64,000 bases of DNA, taken from contig JALGPY010000004.1 of the NCBI GenBank assembly GCA_023055425.1, positions 21,351,718 through 21,415,717 of the forward strand, given 5' to 3'. This DNA comes from Linanthus parryae (taxonomy: Eukaryota > Streptophyta > Magnoliopsida > Ericales > Polemoniaceae). A program made the position numbers and the translations under genes. The notes under the pieces were generated by a model that worked only from the letters and a program-made list of their open reading frames with translations, was not told the origin of the DNA and did no database searches. Below, one piece after another: positions 25,957-36,810 of the stretch (position 1 is the stretch's first letter; each line of letters begins with the position of its first letter).

Positions 25957-27365
25957 AATAGCAGCCAAACGCAAACGCGATCTTAATTGATCATCAAAGC
26001 CTATCTCATACGATAGCAAACACGATCTCAATCGATCATCTAAAGCCTATCTTTTACGATAGCAGCCAAACGCAAACGCGATCTTAACTGATCATCAAAG
26101 CCTATCTCTTGCGATAGCAGCAGATACAAACGCGATCTTAATTGATCATCAAAGCCTATCTCATACGATAGCAAACGCGATCTCAATCGATCATCTAAAG
26201 CCTATCTTTTACGATAGCAGCCAAACGCAAACGCGATCTTAATTGATCATCAAAGCCTATCTCTTACGATAGCAAACGCGATCTTAATTGATCATCTGAA
26301 GCCCATCCCTTACGATGGCAACTAATGCAAATGCGATCTTAAATGATCATCCAAAGCCTATCTCTCACGATAGCAGTCAACACAGATGCGATCTTAAATG
26401 ATCATCTAAAAGCCCATCCATTATGATGGCAGCCAATGCAAATGCGATCTTAAGTGATCATCCAAAGCCTATCTCTTACGATAGCAAACGCGATCTTAAT
26501 TGATCATCTAAAGCCCATCCCTTACGATGGCAACTAATGCAAATGCGATCTTAAATGATCATCCAAAGCCTATCTCTCACGATAGCAGTCAACACAAATG
26601 CGATCTTAAATGATCATCTAAAAGCCCATCTCTTACGATGGCAGCCAATGCAAATGCGATCTTAAGTGATTATCCAAAGCCTATCTCTTACGATAGCAGT
26701 CAACATAAACGTGATCTTAATTGATCATCTAAAAGCCCATCTCTTACGATGGCAACCAATGCAAATGCGATCTTAAATGATCATCCAAAGCCTATCTCTC
26801 ACGATAAGCAGTCAACATAAACGCGATCTTAATTGATCATCTAAAGCCCATCCATTATGATGGCAGCCGATGCAAATGCGATCTTAAGTGATCACATAAG
26901 CCTATCTCCTACGATAGCAGCAAAAATACAAAAACAATCTCAATCGATCATCAAAATCCTATCTCTCACGATAGCGGTTTACACAAATGCGATCTTATAT
27001 GATCTTCTCAAGCCTATCTGTTACGGTAGCAATTTATACGCAAAGTGATTTTAGTTGATCACCCAAGTCCGTATGTTACGATGGTAACGTAACTGCAGAA
27101 CCATCTTGCTAGACCTTCTAAAAGTCTATCTGCTGCGATAGCAATTCATGCGAGAAACTATCTCAACCAAGCCTCTAATAAAGCCTATCTTCTATGATAG
27201 CAATTCGCACCGTTCAATGATCTCAATTGATCTGTTAAAAAAAAGACTATCTGTTATGATAGCAAAGTTGTGAAGGTGATCTCATACGATTTACAACGAC
27301 CAACTGCAAGCCCATCCATCAAAATGGCACATCTGCGAAATTACGATCTCGAATGATCTAGCTAA
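25957..27365 (+). repeat. Tandem hairpin array (about 42-56 bp units) in the Tat 3' region
   Basis: About 25 units, mostly about 55 bp with some near 42 bp. Each carries two inverted-repeat modules: GATC-N6-GATC and a stem-loop of 5 bp with a 6-nt loop. The stem occurs as CTATC...GATAG in most units and CCATC...GATGG in about six or seven, with both arms changed together. Units diverge towards 27365. Satellite-like arrays in the 3' region are known for Tat-lineage elements. Confidence 0.92.
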
Positions 27366-28709
27366 ACATCTGCGCATGTGAAATCACTACATGGCATTAT
27401 GCAAGGCAAAACAAGCCGAAACGCGCGCGAAATTGTATTTTGTTGCAAAGAGAGCAGATAATACAAAAGCTATATATCATTATGAGTCAAATGACTTACA
27501 ATTTATCTATCTAGATAGCAGCTTACAAGCGAAAAGCTCGAATCTAACTACACAGCCAACATGGCTCACAATACATTCGAAAAATGGCTGATAAGCCAGC
27601 AGAGAAACGGTACGGAAACCCGGACTGCAAAGAATGAACCGCCCTGGCTTCAAACGCCGGCTACACGATGCCCAGATCTGTGGGTGAACATCTGTAGCAA
27701 GGGGGATCTTGCTCTAAAAAGAGCCACATGAAGCCGTACGCTCGACATTCCGCTATCCGACAAGACCGTTGTCAGATAGGCTCCCCATAACATTTGCCCA
27801 AGGAGCCACCGGTTCCGGCGATCTACAGGCAAGCAGAAACTCCAAAGGGCAAGGGCTCCTTGTAGACGGGGATGAACGTGACGGTTCGTCACCCCGGGCT
27901 CACAAACATGAAAGTGACGGATTCTTCTCCGGAGATGCTGGAGGAGAATCACGCCGTTCATTACGAGACGGTAGCACGGTCACTTCGGCGCTGCACCTCG
28001 CAACGAGGCGGCCGGAAACATGACCTGCACGCATAATACACGAAGAAATTTCTTCGAATACACATGAGGTATTATCTGCATCCTCTTTATGATGGTTATA
28101 AACAGCCATAAGCCTCATAAAGTGGATCTTGGAAACTATTTCTATAGCACAAAGCGCAAACTCAGGATTCAAAACTTGAAGTTGCCATGAATCAACGAAA
28201 AACAAGCGTTGAAGCCAGCAGTCGTAAGGACTCACGGCAAAGCACATGTTTGGGATGAAGAACCCAAATGGCAAAGACAGGGTTTATATAGACCCTGTGG
28301 AGACTCTTCGGTTGCCTAAGATGAGTCAGCAAAATTCAAAAAGAGGGTAAGTTCAATCACTTACGCCTTGAAAAGCGGTAACAATCAATTACCCTACTAA
28401 AGGCTACGACGATTCAGTTGCGTATCCTAATAAATGACGGATAGTCATGATTCGGATGGACTTCCCAACGGAAGCGTGCTTATCTGTCGAGAAATTAGCG
28501 CGAAAATCAAGCAGAAAATCAATTGCTGATGTCATAATTGGATATGCACAGAAATGTCCAATCAAATCCCGAAAAGGGCAAAACGGGCAAACTCAGTGTT
28601 TGTTGTTAAAAAAAAAGGGGGAGAAACCCTAGCAATATCACATTAATGTTTCAAAACATTACATTAATGTCTCAGCCATTTTCCTGTTTTCTTTTCAAAA
28701 TTCGAAAAG
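27366..28709. other. Tat 3' region between hairpin array and antisense gene
   Basis: I see no gene I can support. It would form the downstream region of the antisense gene and the sense 3' UTR. A minus-strand open stretch at 27900-28274 (about 124 codons) shows no motif I recognise. Confidence 0.5.
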
Positions 28710-31700
28710 TCAAAACAAATTCTTGATTAAGGAGTCTTGGGGCCCGAACTGCTCGCTCAGCTTCTCCACTTGTTTCACTTCTTGCTTCAGTTGCTCGCAC
28801 TTGGCATTCATTTCATGATACAGCTTCAAAGCTTCATCAACCTTTTGCTTTTGCTGCTCCACCTTCTGCATCTCAGCTGCGAGATTCTGGTGACCGAGAT
28901 TCAAAGTTACAGCTGCGCGAATCAGTGTAACTCTGTCCTTGAGGAATTTGAAACCAAGTCTGCCTTGGACTTTGAACAAGAGATTTTGGCACATGCCACA
29001 CAGCAATTCAGCACTCTGGGCCGAAATGGTCGCAGGTGTAGCCGCAGACAGCTGCTCCATTATCCAGATGGCTTCAGTAAGGAATAGCCTCCTGTCAAAA
29101 GGTCCGATCTCCAGAGATCTCACAAACGATCGGGGGTATCTGAGACGCATCCGAACCACCCAGTCTACATCGGTTTGCTTCAAACCTGAGACATCAAAAA
29201 TGGTTATAATGCCAGAACTCGCAAGCAAATAATGCGACGTGCGAACGGTAAATCTTTACTTACCAGTGCCTTCCAGAATTTCATGAAGAGAAGGGATGCG
29301 GGCCACCGGGTTGTTCGAAGACTGCCCTCGCTCCATAGCTCTCCTATCAGCTTCGAGCTCCAACCTCTCATAGTCAGGAGGAAGAGTGTAGGCCGCACCA
29401 GCTGCGACTACATTCCCAACCTGCGAGCCCCAAATGCTCCACGCAGGAATAGGTGCTTCTGGTTCAGTCATCGCCGGAGGCGAAGGGACAGCCGAAGTCG
29501 CTGGGCGGACACTCCCAGATGCGAAAATGTTAGCATCACTTGTCCTTTCTTCCTCACCACCAGTACGGACACCTTCGTCCATCGGCACAGCATCAGCTTC
29601 GACATCATCGGAGAGTTCGATGACATCCTCGAGATGCTCACTTACGTGTCCAGCAGCTGCGACGGGTTTCTCGGTATGGGAGCTCGAAATTGGAACATGG
29701 GATGCAGAAGGCTGACTTCTCTGCTCCAGCTCAGGTTCCTCAGCATGACCTGCGATACCAAATGCGATAATATGAGGTAACTTGTGTTATAAGTTATTTC
29801 ACTATCTTTACTAAAGCTAAGAATAAGCACCTCCACGCGAAGGTGGGATTGAGGTATCCTCATCGTACACTAGGGACGTGGAACCGTGCCCTATCAGTGT
29901 ATCCTCACTAAGCAAATCTTTAAGAGAAGCGTGACCTGGGACGCGAGTAAACCAGTCATGATTTTGCCTCAAGTGGCTACAGCCTAGTATGCGCATATTA
30001 CTCAAAATAATTACCTGAGGGTTCTCCGCATTTGCTTACCAACCAACGGCGAATGTCAGGCTTTGACACACCGTGCTTTAACGCACCCACAATTACATCT
30101 CTATAAGTAACTGCGAGATTGAAGATCTCACCTTTATCGCCACCTGCGATCTCTGCGAAGTCCGCTTGGACTTGCTCCAGCTCTGCTGCGTCCTCTCCAG
30201 GAACCTCATCTTCCTCCTCCACATGAGGAGCCACTTCTTCGGGAAGCTCGTCTTCCTCGCCAACTGGACGCACTAAGTCGTCAACATGCAGCTCCTCGAG
30301 GCTCCGCTGTTTCACAAGCTCGAGCTCCTCTTCCTCCTCTTGGTTGAATGGAACGAAAGTCTCAACTGCGAGATCTTTTCGCACTTTGCTGGGCATACGA
30401 CCCTTGCCTTTGTCCTTGATGGAAAGGGACCTCACTGGGGGAGAAGCTGGAGCACTCATAGGGGAAGAAATCGTAATCCCCTTTTGCCTAGGTCTCTTCG
30501 CTCTCGGCGCCGCAGTCGCTGGAGGGGACGGGTCATCTCTAGGAGGAGACGGAGCCGGAGGGTTGTCTATCAGCGAGTCAGCAAAAGTGTTCATGACCCC
30601 GCGAACTTTTGTTTCGGCCTCGGCATCCATCCTCCATGCTAGCCGGTACGACTCCCCCCTCCTTCTGGTGGCAACAATGGTGTCCACCAGCGACTTGGAG
30701 CGATCACCAGCTGCGAACCTCCGCACATGACACTAAACAATACAGAACGAAAAGCATCAGCGCGAGGAAATCAAAAGGCTCAAAGCACACAAGGAAATTG
30801 CTTACCTCAGCAAATGCCTTGCTATATTTGACGACCTGCGTGTCACCCTTCTTGATTGCGTCGACTTGCTCCTTCAGAATGAAATCGGGGCACAAGTGAT
30901 TCTCACGGTCCCACAGCGAGTAGCAACCATACTCAGACTCGCTCAAACTGCAATTGGGGCGAAACGGAAAAGAGTTTCTCTTGATCAAGGGAGCCTTTCC
31001 TGGCTGCGCCGCCGCCTCCGTCTCAATCCTCGTTTGCTGGGCAACCCAGTATGCGATCCAGTTCTGGGAACAACCACCCTTGCGAGTTCCCGCAGGCTGC
31101 TCAAAGGGAAGATTGCTCATGAGGACTGTCTTGCACTCCTTTGTCAGCAAACGCTTGTAGCACCCTCTGATAATAGACTGGGGCCAGATCGATGGGGCCA
31201 CCGCATCAAAACCAAACTGAGGAGAGACCCGAGTAGGGTCAACATCCACTGTAAGTCTTTCATACCGTGGCGCGAGCTCACGAATATGCTCTGCAAGGGC
31301 AGGAAGAGAACCTCGCAGACACCAACAGAAGAAGTCACGATAGCGTTCGTGGAAATGCGGCCCCTTTTCAAAGAGAAGGTCTTCTGACAAGACCATACCT
31401 CTGGAAGGGTATAGCTTTGGAAACCACCGCACATTCTCAACACGTGTGGCATAGGGCCTGGCGGTAAACTCCTTTCGTTTGTCGCATATCAAACTCCAAG
31501 TGCACTTGGTGTTGCTTGCTCCAAACCATCTCGCAGCCCTTCCGCTGTTGCGCGCTTCCGTCTCGCCTGGGGGACACCACTTCTCAAGTGGGAGGGGAGT
31601 TGGAGCATAAGACGGCCAGCGCTCGAAAACCCAAATTGTCAAAAAGCTGATATTGACAAAGGTCAGGACATCGAGGCGGCCACGCGATTCCCTCATCGCC

Positions 31701-32686
31701 AGAATCAGCTGATCAAGCCTGTAATATAACGTGCCTAAGACCAAGGGTCCGAGTGCGACTCTCTGGCCAAGAGCGAGCCTCACAGCAAGTGGCAGCACAT
31801 GGTAAAAGACCCCGTCATGGGGATGACCATCAATCAGATACCTCGACAGCCAAGCACAGAGGAAGGCGCAAAGGGTTAAATGATAACCCTTGCCCTCTAC
31901 ATAATTCTCGGCCTCCGGGTTCTCGCTCAAAAGCTTCTTAGTGATGCTGCTGTTCGCATAGTCTCGGAAGAAGTACTGCAACCACTTGTTCCAGGTATTC
32001 TTCGCAGACGTATCCACTAGCTGCCAGTTCGGAAGAGGCTTCGTAGTGGTCCACCGAGTAGAGATTTTCTTTACCTCTGCTAGGCACTCCTCCATCTGCG
32101 CGTACAAGGCCATTTCAGCAGATGTCCTCAAGTGGCTCAAGGGGTCCACCTCGCCCATGGGGGAAAGCTCATACAGCATTTGAACGTCCTCGAGCGTGGG
32201 GGCAGCCTCGAACTCAGCAAAATGAAACGTGTGAGTCGCGGGCGAATAACGGGACAGAAGGTCTAGAAGCATGGACTGATCCAACTTCACGGCAGCACCC
32301 TTCATAGCACGGATAGCAAAGAAAATGCCGGCTTTATCAAGAGTCTCGGCATGATGATCCAATACGTGGTCAATCCACTCATCCATGTAGTCCAACTTCT
32401 GGACAAATGCTTGAGTAGAAATCGCAGTATACGGGAAGTGCCCGTTCTCGATCCCCAATCGGACTACATCCTCGGAACCAACCCACTCGAGCAGGGCCGA
32501 GTTAACTGGGCGAGTTAACGTCAGCAATTGCTCAGCGGGAACAGGATCAGGCATCCTCTTCGCCTTCACCCTCGCATGATAAAAATCCTTCCCACCCAGA
32601 AAGGGGGCTTTACGCCACAGAGCCTGCGGAAGCTCCGGCATCTCTTCGTCTTCCTTGACGGGTCTGGTTACTCTTGTCTTGGCCAT
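28710..32686 (-). CDS. Antisense five-exon plant-mobile-domain-like protein of the Tat element
   Basis: ATG at 32686 opens exon 1 (32686-30806). Further exons are 30732-30015, 29935-29831, 29749-29264 and 29185-28710. The introns are 73, 79, 81 and 78 bp with GT...AG ends (the third donor, GTGCTT, is weak). Spliced length is 3666 nt, exactly 1222 codons with the stop, and all phases agree. Exon 1 has THTFHFAEFEAAPTLEDVQM, the hallmark of the plant mobile domain (aminotransferase-like, PMD) family. Exon 2 is acidic with basic patches (RAKRPRQKG) and proline-rich segments. Exon 5 has a coiled-coil-like stretch (LKQEVKQVEKL). PMD proteins occur both as host genes (MAIN/MAIL types, nuclear, silencing-linked) and inside plant transposons. 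Function here is unknown. Confidence 0.85.
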
Positions 32687-33357
32687 TCCTGCGAAAGGGC
32701 AAGAAAAAGGGGGGAGAAATACCACACCACACTTCAGTTTGAATTTTGGAATTTGAGATCTATGCAAACCAAAGCAAACAGTTCCGGTGCCGATTTCAGA
32801 AATTGGGGAGTTGATATTGTTGAAAGATCAAAACGAAGCGGGTTCAAAGATCAAAAGCCTCTTCGCAAATTTCATGGATTTACAGATTCAACGCGATTCA
32901 AGGCAAACACTGGTATTTTTTTAAATCAAAAGTAAACGAGGCCAACCTTGTTTCCTTGAAGCTTGCTTGGATATGCACAATTGGAGAATACGATTTGCAG
33001 TCCTGAACTGGTGATTGATTATCTGGATCTGCTCTCGAAGATCTCCGGGTACCATTCACTTTAAGAGAAAGAAGTAATGCTTTGCAAGGATGGGATACAA
33101 GGTATTTATCCAGAAGAATGAAGGGTTGCGTCCCTTCAGTGGTCGAATCGCAACCGTCACCGTCGTGTCGCGCAATCACAGGACGGGCTGACGTCACGCC
33201 TAAAACCCTAAAGGTCAGACGGCACGACTCTAGGGGTTTTAGGTCATAATGACACGCACGGGGGCTGAATCTACCCGTATTTGAATTGGTGCGTGGCGAC
33301 GACGCGCATGTTGGTTTCCGCGCATGGAAGCCTATACAGCTATGAGCCTTCACGCGC
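32687..33357. other. Region between antisense gene start and the 3' LTR of Tat
   Basis: By position this would hold the promoter and 5' UTR of the antisense gene, which reads away from the 3' LTR. No sense gene is visible. The minus-strand open frame crossing 32898-33659 runs into the LTR and shows no domain. Confidence 0.5.
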
Positions 33358-33371
33358 AGAAAGGGGGCTAA
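33358..33371 (+). other. Polypurine tract of the Tat element
   Basis: AGAAAGGGGGCTAA directly precedes the 3' LTR. Confidence 0.85.
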
Positions 33372-33997
33372 TGTAGATACTGCTTTATGACATGGCAGAT
33401 CTAGGCCACGTGGCAACCATCCAGCACACCATATTGTGCTCCACACACACAGGATCACCAGCCGAGCTGATCCATGTGGGGGCTGCGAGACAGAGCCCTC
33501 GCATACCACTGCACGGGACTTGTAGGGACTTTGTGGTCTGGAGGCTAGAGTAAGCCCTGTCGCGTGCGAGCCAAGCCCGCGCGCGACCTTTAGTAACTGT
33601 TTTGAGAGATTTATGGCACGAGCTCCATAAACCCGGTCAATCCGGTCAAACCCGGTCAACCTCGTAACGGTTCCGGTACTCGCGCACCACGTGCTCTAAC
33701 GGTTCCTATATACTCGGACGAACGTGCCGTTATGGTTAAGCCAATTAAGCCGCCATTAATGGGCGCATTAACCACACTACAACGGTCATGTTCTCCAGTA
33801 TATATACATCGTTAACCTTTCCATACAGGGGAGGACACACTGCCATACGCGGAAGCTCTGCCAAACCTCTGTCTCTCTCTCAGACATTGCTACTGACTTA
33901 CTCTCTCCCTACACACACCCCTATTCTTCCTGTGCGATCCCTGATCCACTACGTACGGTGTACACGGAGGTCTCCCCGCCGGAATCTCTTGTGCACA
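33372..33997 (+). repeat. 3' LTR of the Tat element
   Basis: 626 bp, apparently identical to 18753-19378. It is followed at 33998 by the ACGGT target duplication. Confidence 0.95.
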
Positions 33998-36433
33998 ACG
34001 GTAATGCCATTCGGTCTCACTAATGCTCCAGCAGCATTCATGGAGTTGATGAGCCGCGTTCTCCAGAAGTACCTAGATAAGTTTGTTGTCGTTTTCATCG
34101 ATGACATCCTAATCTACTCGAAAGGGAAGGAAGAACATGCACACCATTTGAGGGAGGTGTTAGAAACCCTAAGGGAAGAGAAGTTGTATGGAAAGTTGTC
34201 AAAGTGCGAGTTTTGGTTGGATAGAGTGCCTTTCCTAGGGCATATTATATCTAAAGAAGGTGTGTCTGTAGACCCTAGAAAGATATCAGCGGTAAAGGAC
34301 TGGCCCACACCAAAAAGTGTGACGGAGATAAGAAGCTTCCTAGGATTGGCGGGTTACTATCGACGATTCGTGAAGGATTTCTCCAAGATCGCGAAACCCA
34401 TGACAACGTTAATGAAGAAGACAAGTAAGTACGTATGGGACAAGAATTGTGAGGAAGCATTCCAAACCCTAAAGGATAGGTTAACGTCGGCACCTGTGTT
34501 AACGTTACCTACTGAAGGAGGAGAATTTGAAGTCTACAGTGATGCGTCTAAGCACGGGTTAGGATGTGTTTTGATGCAAGATGGCAAAGTGATTGCGTAT
34601 GCTTCAAGGCAACTAAAGTCCTACGAGGAGAATTACCCCACTCACGATTTGGAGTTGGCGGCCATAGTGTTTGCACTAAAGATATGGAGGCATTATCTTT
34701 ACGGTACGACGTGCAAGATCTTTACCAATCACAAGAGCCTAAAGTACATATTCACTCAAAAGGAGCTGAATATGCGACAAAGAAGGTGGCTAGAATTGGT
34801 GAAAGATTATGATATCAAGATCCAATACCATGAAGAGAAAGCCAACGTAGTAGCGGATGCATTGAGCCGAAAGACAGAGCATACGGTAAATGCAATGTGG
34901 GTTTTACCACCTAAGCTTTGCGAAGAGTTTCGAAGACTGGAGATTGAAGTCTGCACGAAGGGAACAACGAACATGTTGTGTAATATGACGATAGTACCGG
35001 ACATCTTCGAAGAAATAAAAGAAGCACAGAAAGAAGACGCTTTCCTACAAAAGATTAAGGAGAAGATCAACAAAGGGGAAGCACCCGATTTCAAAGTGGA
35101 GGAAGACGGAAGCGTGAAATTCAAGGGAAGATGGTGTGTACCAATAAAATGCGCGGAGGTAAAGGAGAAGATTATGAGGGAAGCTCATAACACACCTTAT
35201 TCGGTACATCCAGGAGGAGACAAGTTGTACAAGGATTTGAAGAAGAACTTCTGGTGGAAAGGTATGAAGAAGGAAGTAGCTGATTTCGTATCTCGATGTT
35301 TGACGTGTCAAAAGGTTAAGTTCGAGCACAAGAGACCAGGTGGGATGTTACAACCATTGGAGATACCGGTATGGAAATGGGATTCCATCTCAATGGATTT
35401 TGTTACGGCCTTACCTGTTTCAACTAATGGGCTGAACCAGATTTGGGTGGTAGTCGATAGATTGACGAAAACTGCAAGATTCATTCCCATGAAGGACACG
35501 TGGGACATGGAAAAGAGGGCGGATGCATACATCAAGAATGTAGTAAGACTACACGGAGTACCTAGCTCGATTATTTCTGATAGGGATCCAAACTTCTTAT
35601 CACACTTCTGGAAGGAGCTACAAAAAGCCATGGGTACCGAGCTAAGGTTCAGCACAGCGTTTCACCCAGCTACGGATGGCCAGACAGAGAGAACGATTCA
35701 AACGTTAGAAGACATGCTACGAGCTTGCATTTTAGACTTTGGAGGTTCATGGGTGGACAAGTTACCACTTATCGAATTCTCTTATAACAACAGCTACCAT
35801 GCTAGCATAGGGATGGCACCCTACGAAGCACTGTATGGGAGGAAGTGCAGGACACCGCTGTGTTGGAGTGACATCAGCGAGACTATCATTCTTGGACCAC
35901 AAATGATCGAGGACTCGACAAACCAGATTCGAATGATCCAGCAAAGGATGAAAGCGGCCCAGGATCGACAAAAGTCTTACGCGGATTTGAAGAGAAGGCC
36001 ATTGGAATTCAAAGTTGGTGACAAAGTGTTCCTAAGGGTTTCGCCTACAAAGGGGGTTATGCGTTTTAATCAGAAAGGAAAATTAAGTCCCAAGTTCATT
36101 GGACCCTACGAAGTACTGGATCGTATAGGAGAGGTAGCCTATCGCCTGAATCTTCCAAACAGCCTAGGTAGAGTCCATAACGTCTTTCATGTGTCCCAAC
36201 TCAAAGCTTATGTACCCGACCCGAGCCATATCACTAATCCCGAGCCTGTTGAACTTGATCCCTCTCTTACCTTTGAACAACAACCAATCAAAATCCTTGA
36301 TACAAAGACCAGGAACACCCGTACCAAGTCCACCACGCTGGTCAAGGTTCTTTGGTCAAACCACCAAACGAAAGAGGAAACTTGGGAAGCCGAGGCAGAC
36401 ATGAGGAAACGTTACCCACACCTCTTCGACTAG
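33998..36433 (+). pseudogene. Tekay RT-RH-INT-chromodomain, 3' part of gag-pol
   Basis: RT resumes with [13 protein letters not shown] and the catalytic [10 protein letters not shown] at about 34096. RNase H ([16 protein letters not shown]) is at about 34525. The integrase zinc module spans 35189-35322, and the core has [17 protein letters not shown] and [12 protein letters not shown]. The C-terminus, ending [17 protein letters not shown], is a chromodomain-like tail typical of Tekay/Del. This half is fully open to TAG at 36431. The open frame extends upstream into the Tat LTR only by chance. Confidence 0.93.
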
Positions 36434-36617
36434 GTATGAACCGAGTGACGGGGACGTCACTCCTTTTAAGGGAGATGTGATTTAACAACCGTATATTTAA
36501 TTACCCGTCTTGTCTTGTTATTATGTGCACATTAGAATTGCATACCACATACTTGCATTGGGAGATTCGATTTACTTTAAGCTTCGGGGACGAAGCTTTG
36601 TTTTAAGGGAGATGTGA
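36434..36617 (+). other. Tekay 3' UTR with duplicated polypurine tract
   Basis: TTTTAAGGGAGATGTGA occurs twice, at about 36465-36481 and again at 36601-36617. The second copy abuts the 3' LTR and is the functional polypurine tract by position. The first copy may be an internal or duplicated tract. Confidence 0.8.
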
Positions 36618-36721
36618 TGTAATACCCCGATATTTTAGGGGGTATTTTAGGGAGTTTAACGAATTTTTCGGACCATTATTTGAAATTACGAAAGTTGTTT
36701 TCGTTCGCTAAAAGTGGTTTT

Positions 36722-36810
<89 letters not shown>

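Larger units (their letters stand above)
18753..33997 (+). mobile_element. Tat-lineage Ty3/gypsy element with antisense gene
   Basis: The element is 15,245 bp with 626-bp LTRs (TGTAGATACTGC...TTGTGCACA) that look identical, flanked by ACGGT on both sides (18748-18752 and 33998-34002). Sense genes are gag-PR and RT-RH-aRH-INT. A second, archaeal-type RNase H-like domain and a long 3' region with tandem repeats and an antisense ORF are traits of the Tat clade. It splits the Tekay RT between HYEFT and MPFGLTNAP. Identical LTRs make it the youngest insertion of the nest. Confidence 0.95.

Noticed and set aside
25957..27365. CRISPR array
   Set aside because: This is a plant locus, the units have no unique spacers of constant length, and the array lies in a retrotransposon 3' region.
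32898..33659. Minus-strand frame of about 253 codons
   Set aside because: It overlaps the Tat LTR, and an identical piece occurs in the 5' LTR (18738-19040). No domain seen.
33788..33990. An N-terminus for the frame 33788-36433
   Set aside because: This part is Tat LTR sequence. The frame continues by chance into the interrupted Tekay RT, so it is not a real gene start.
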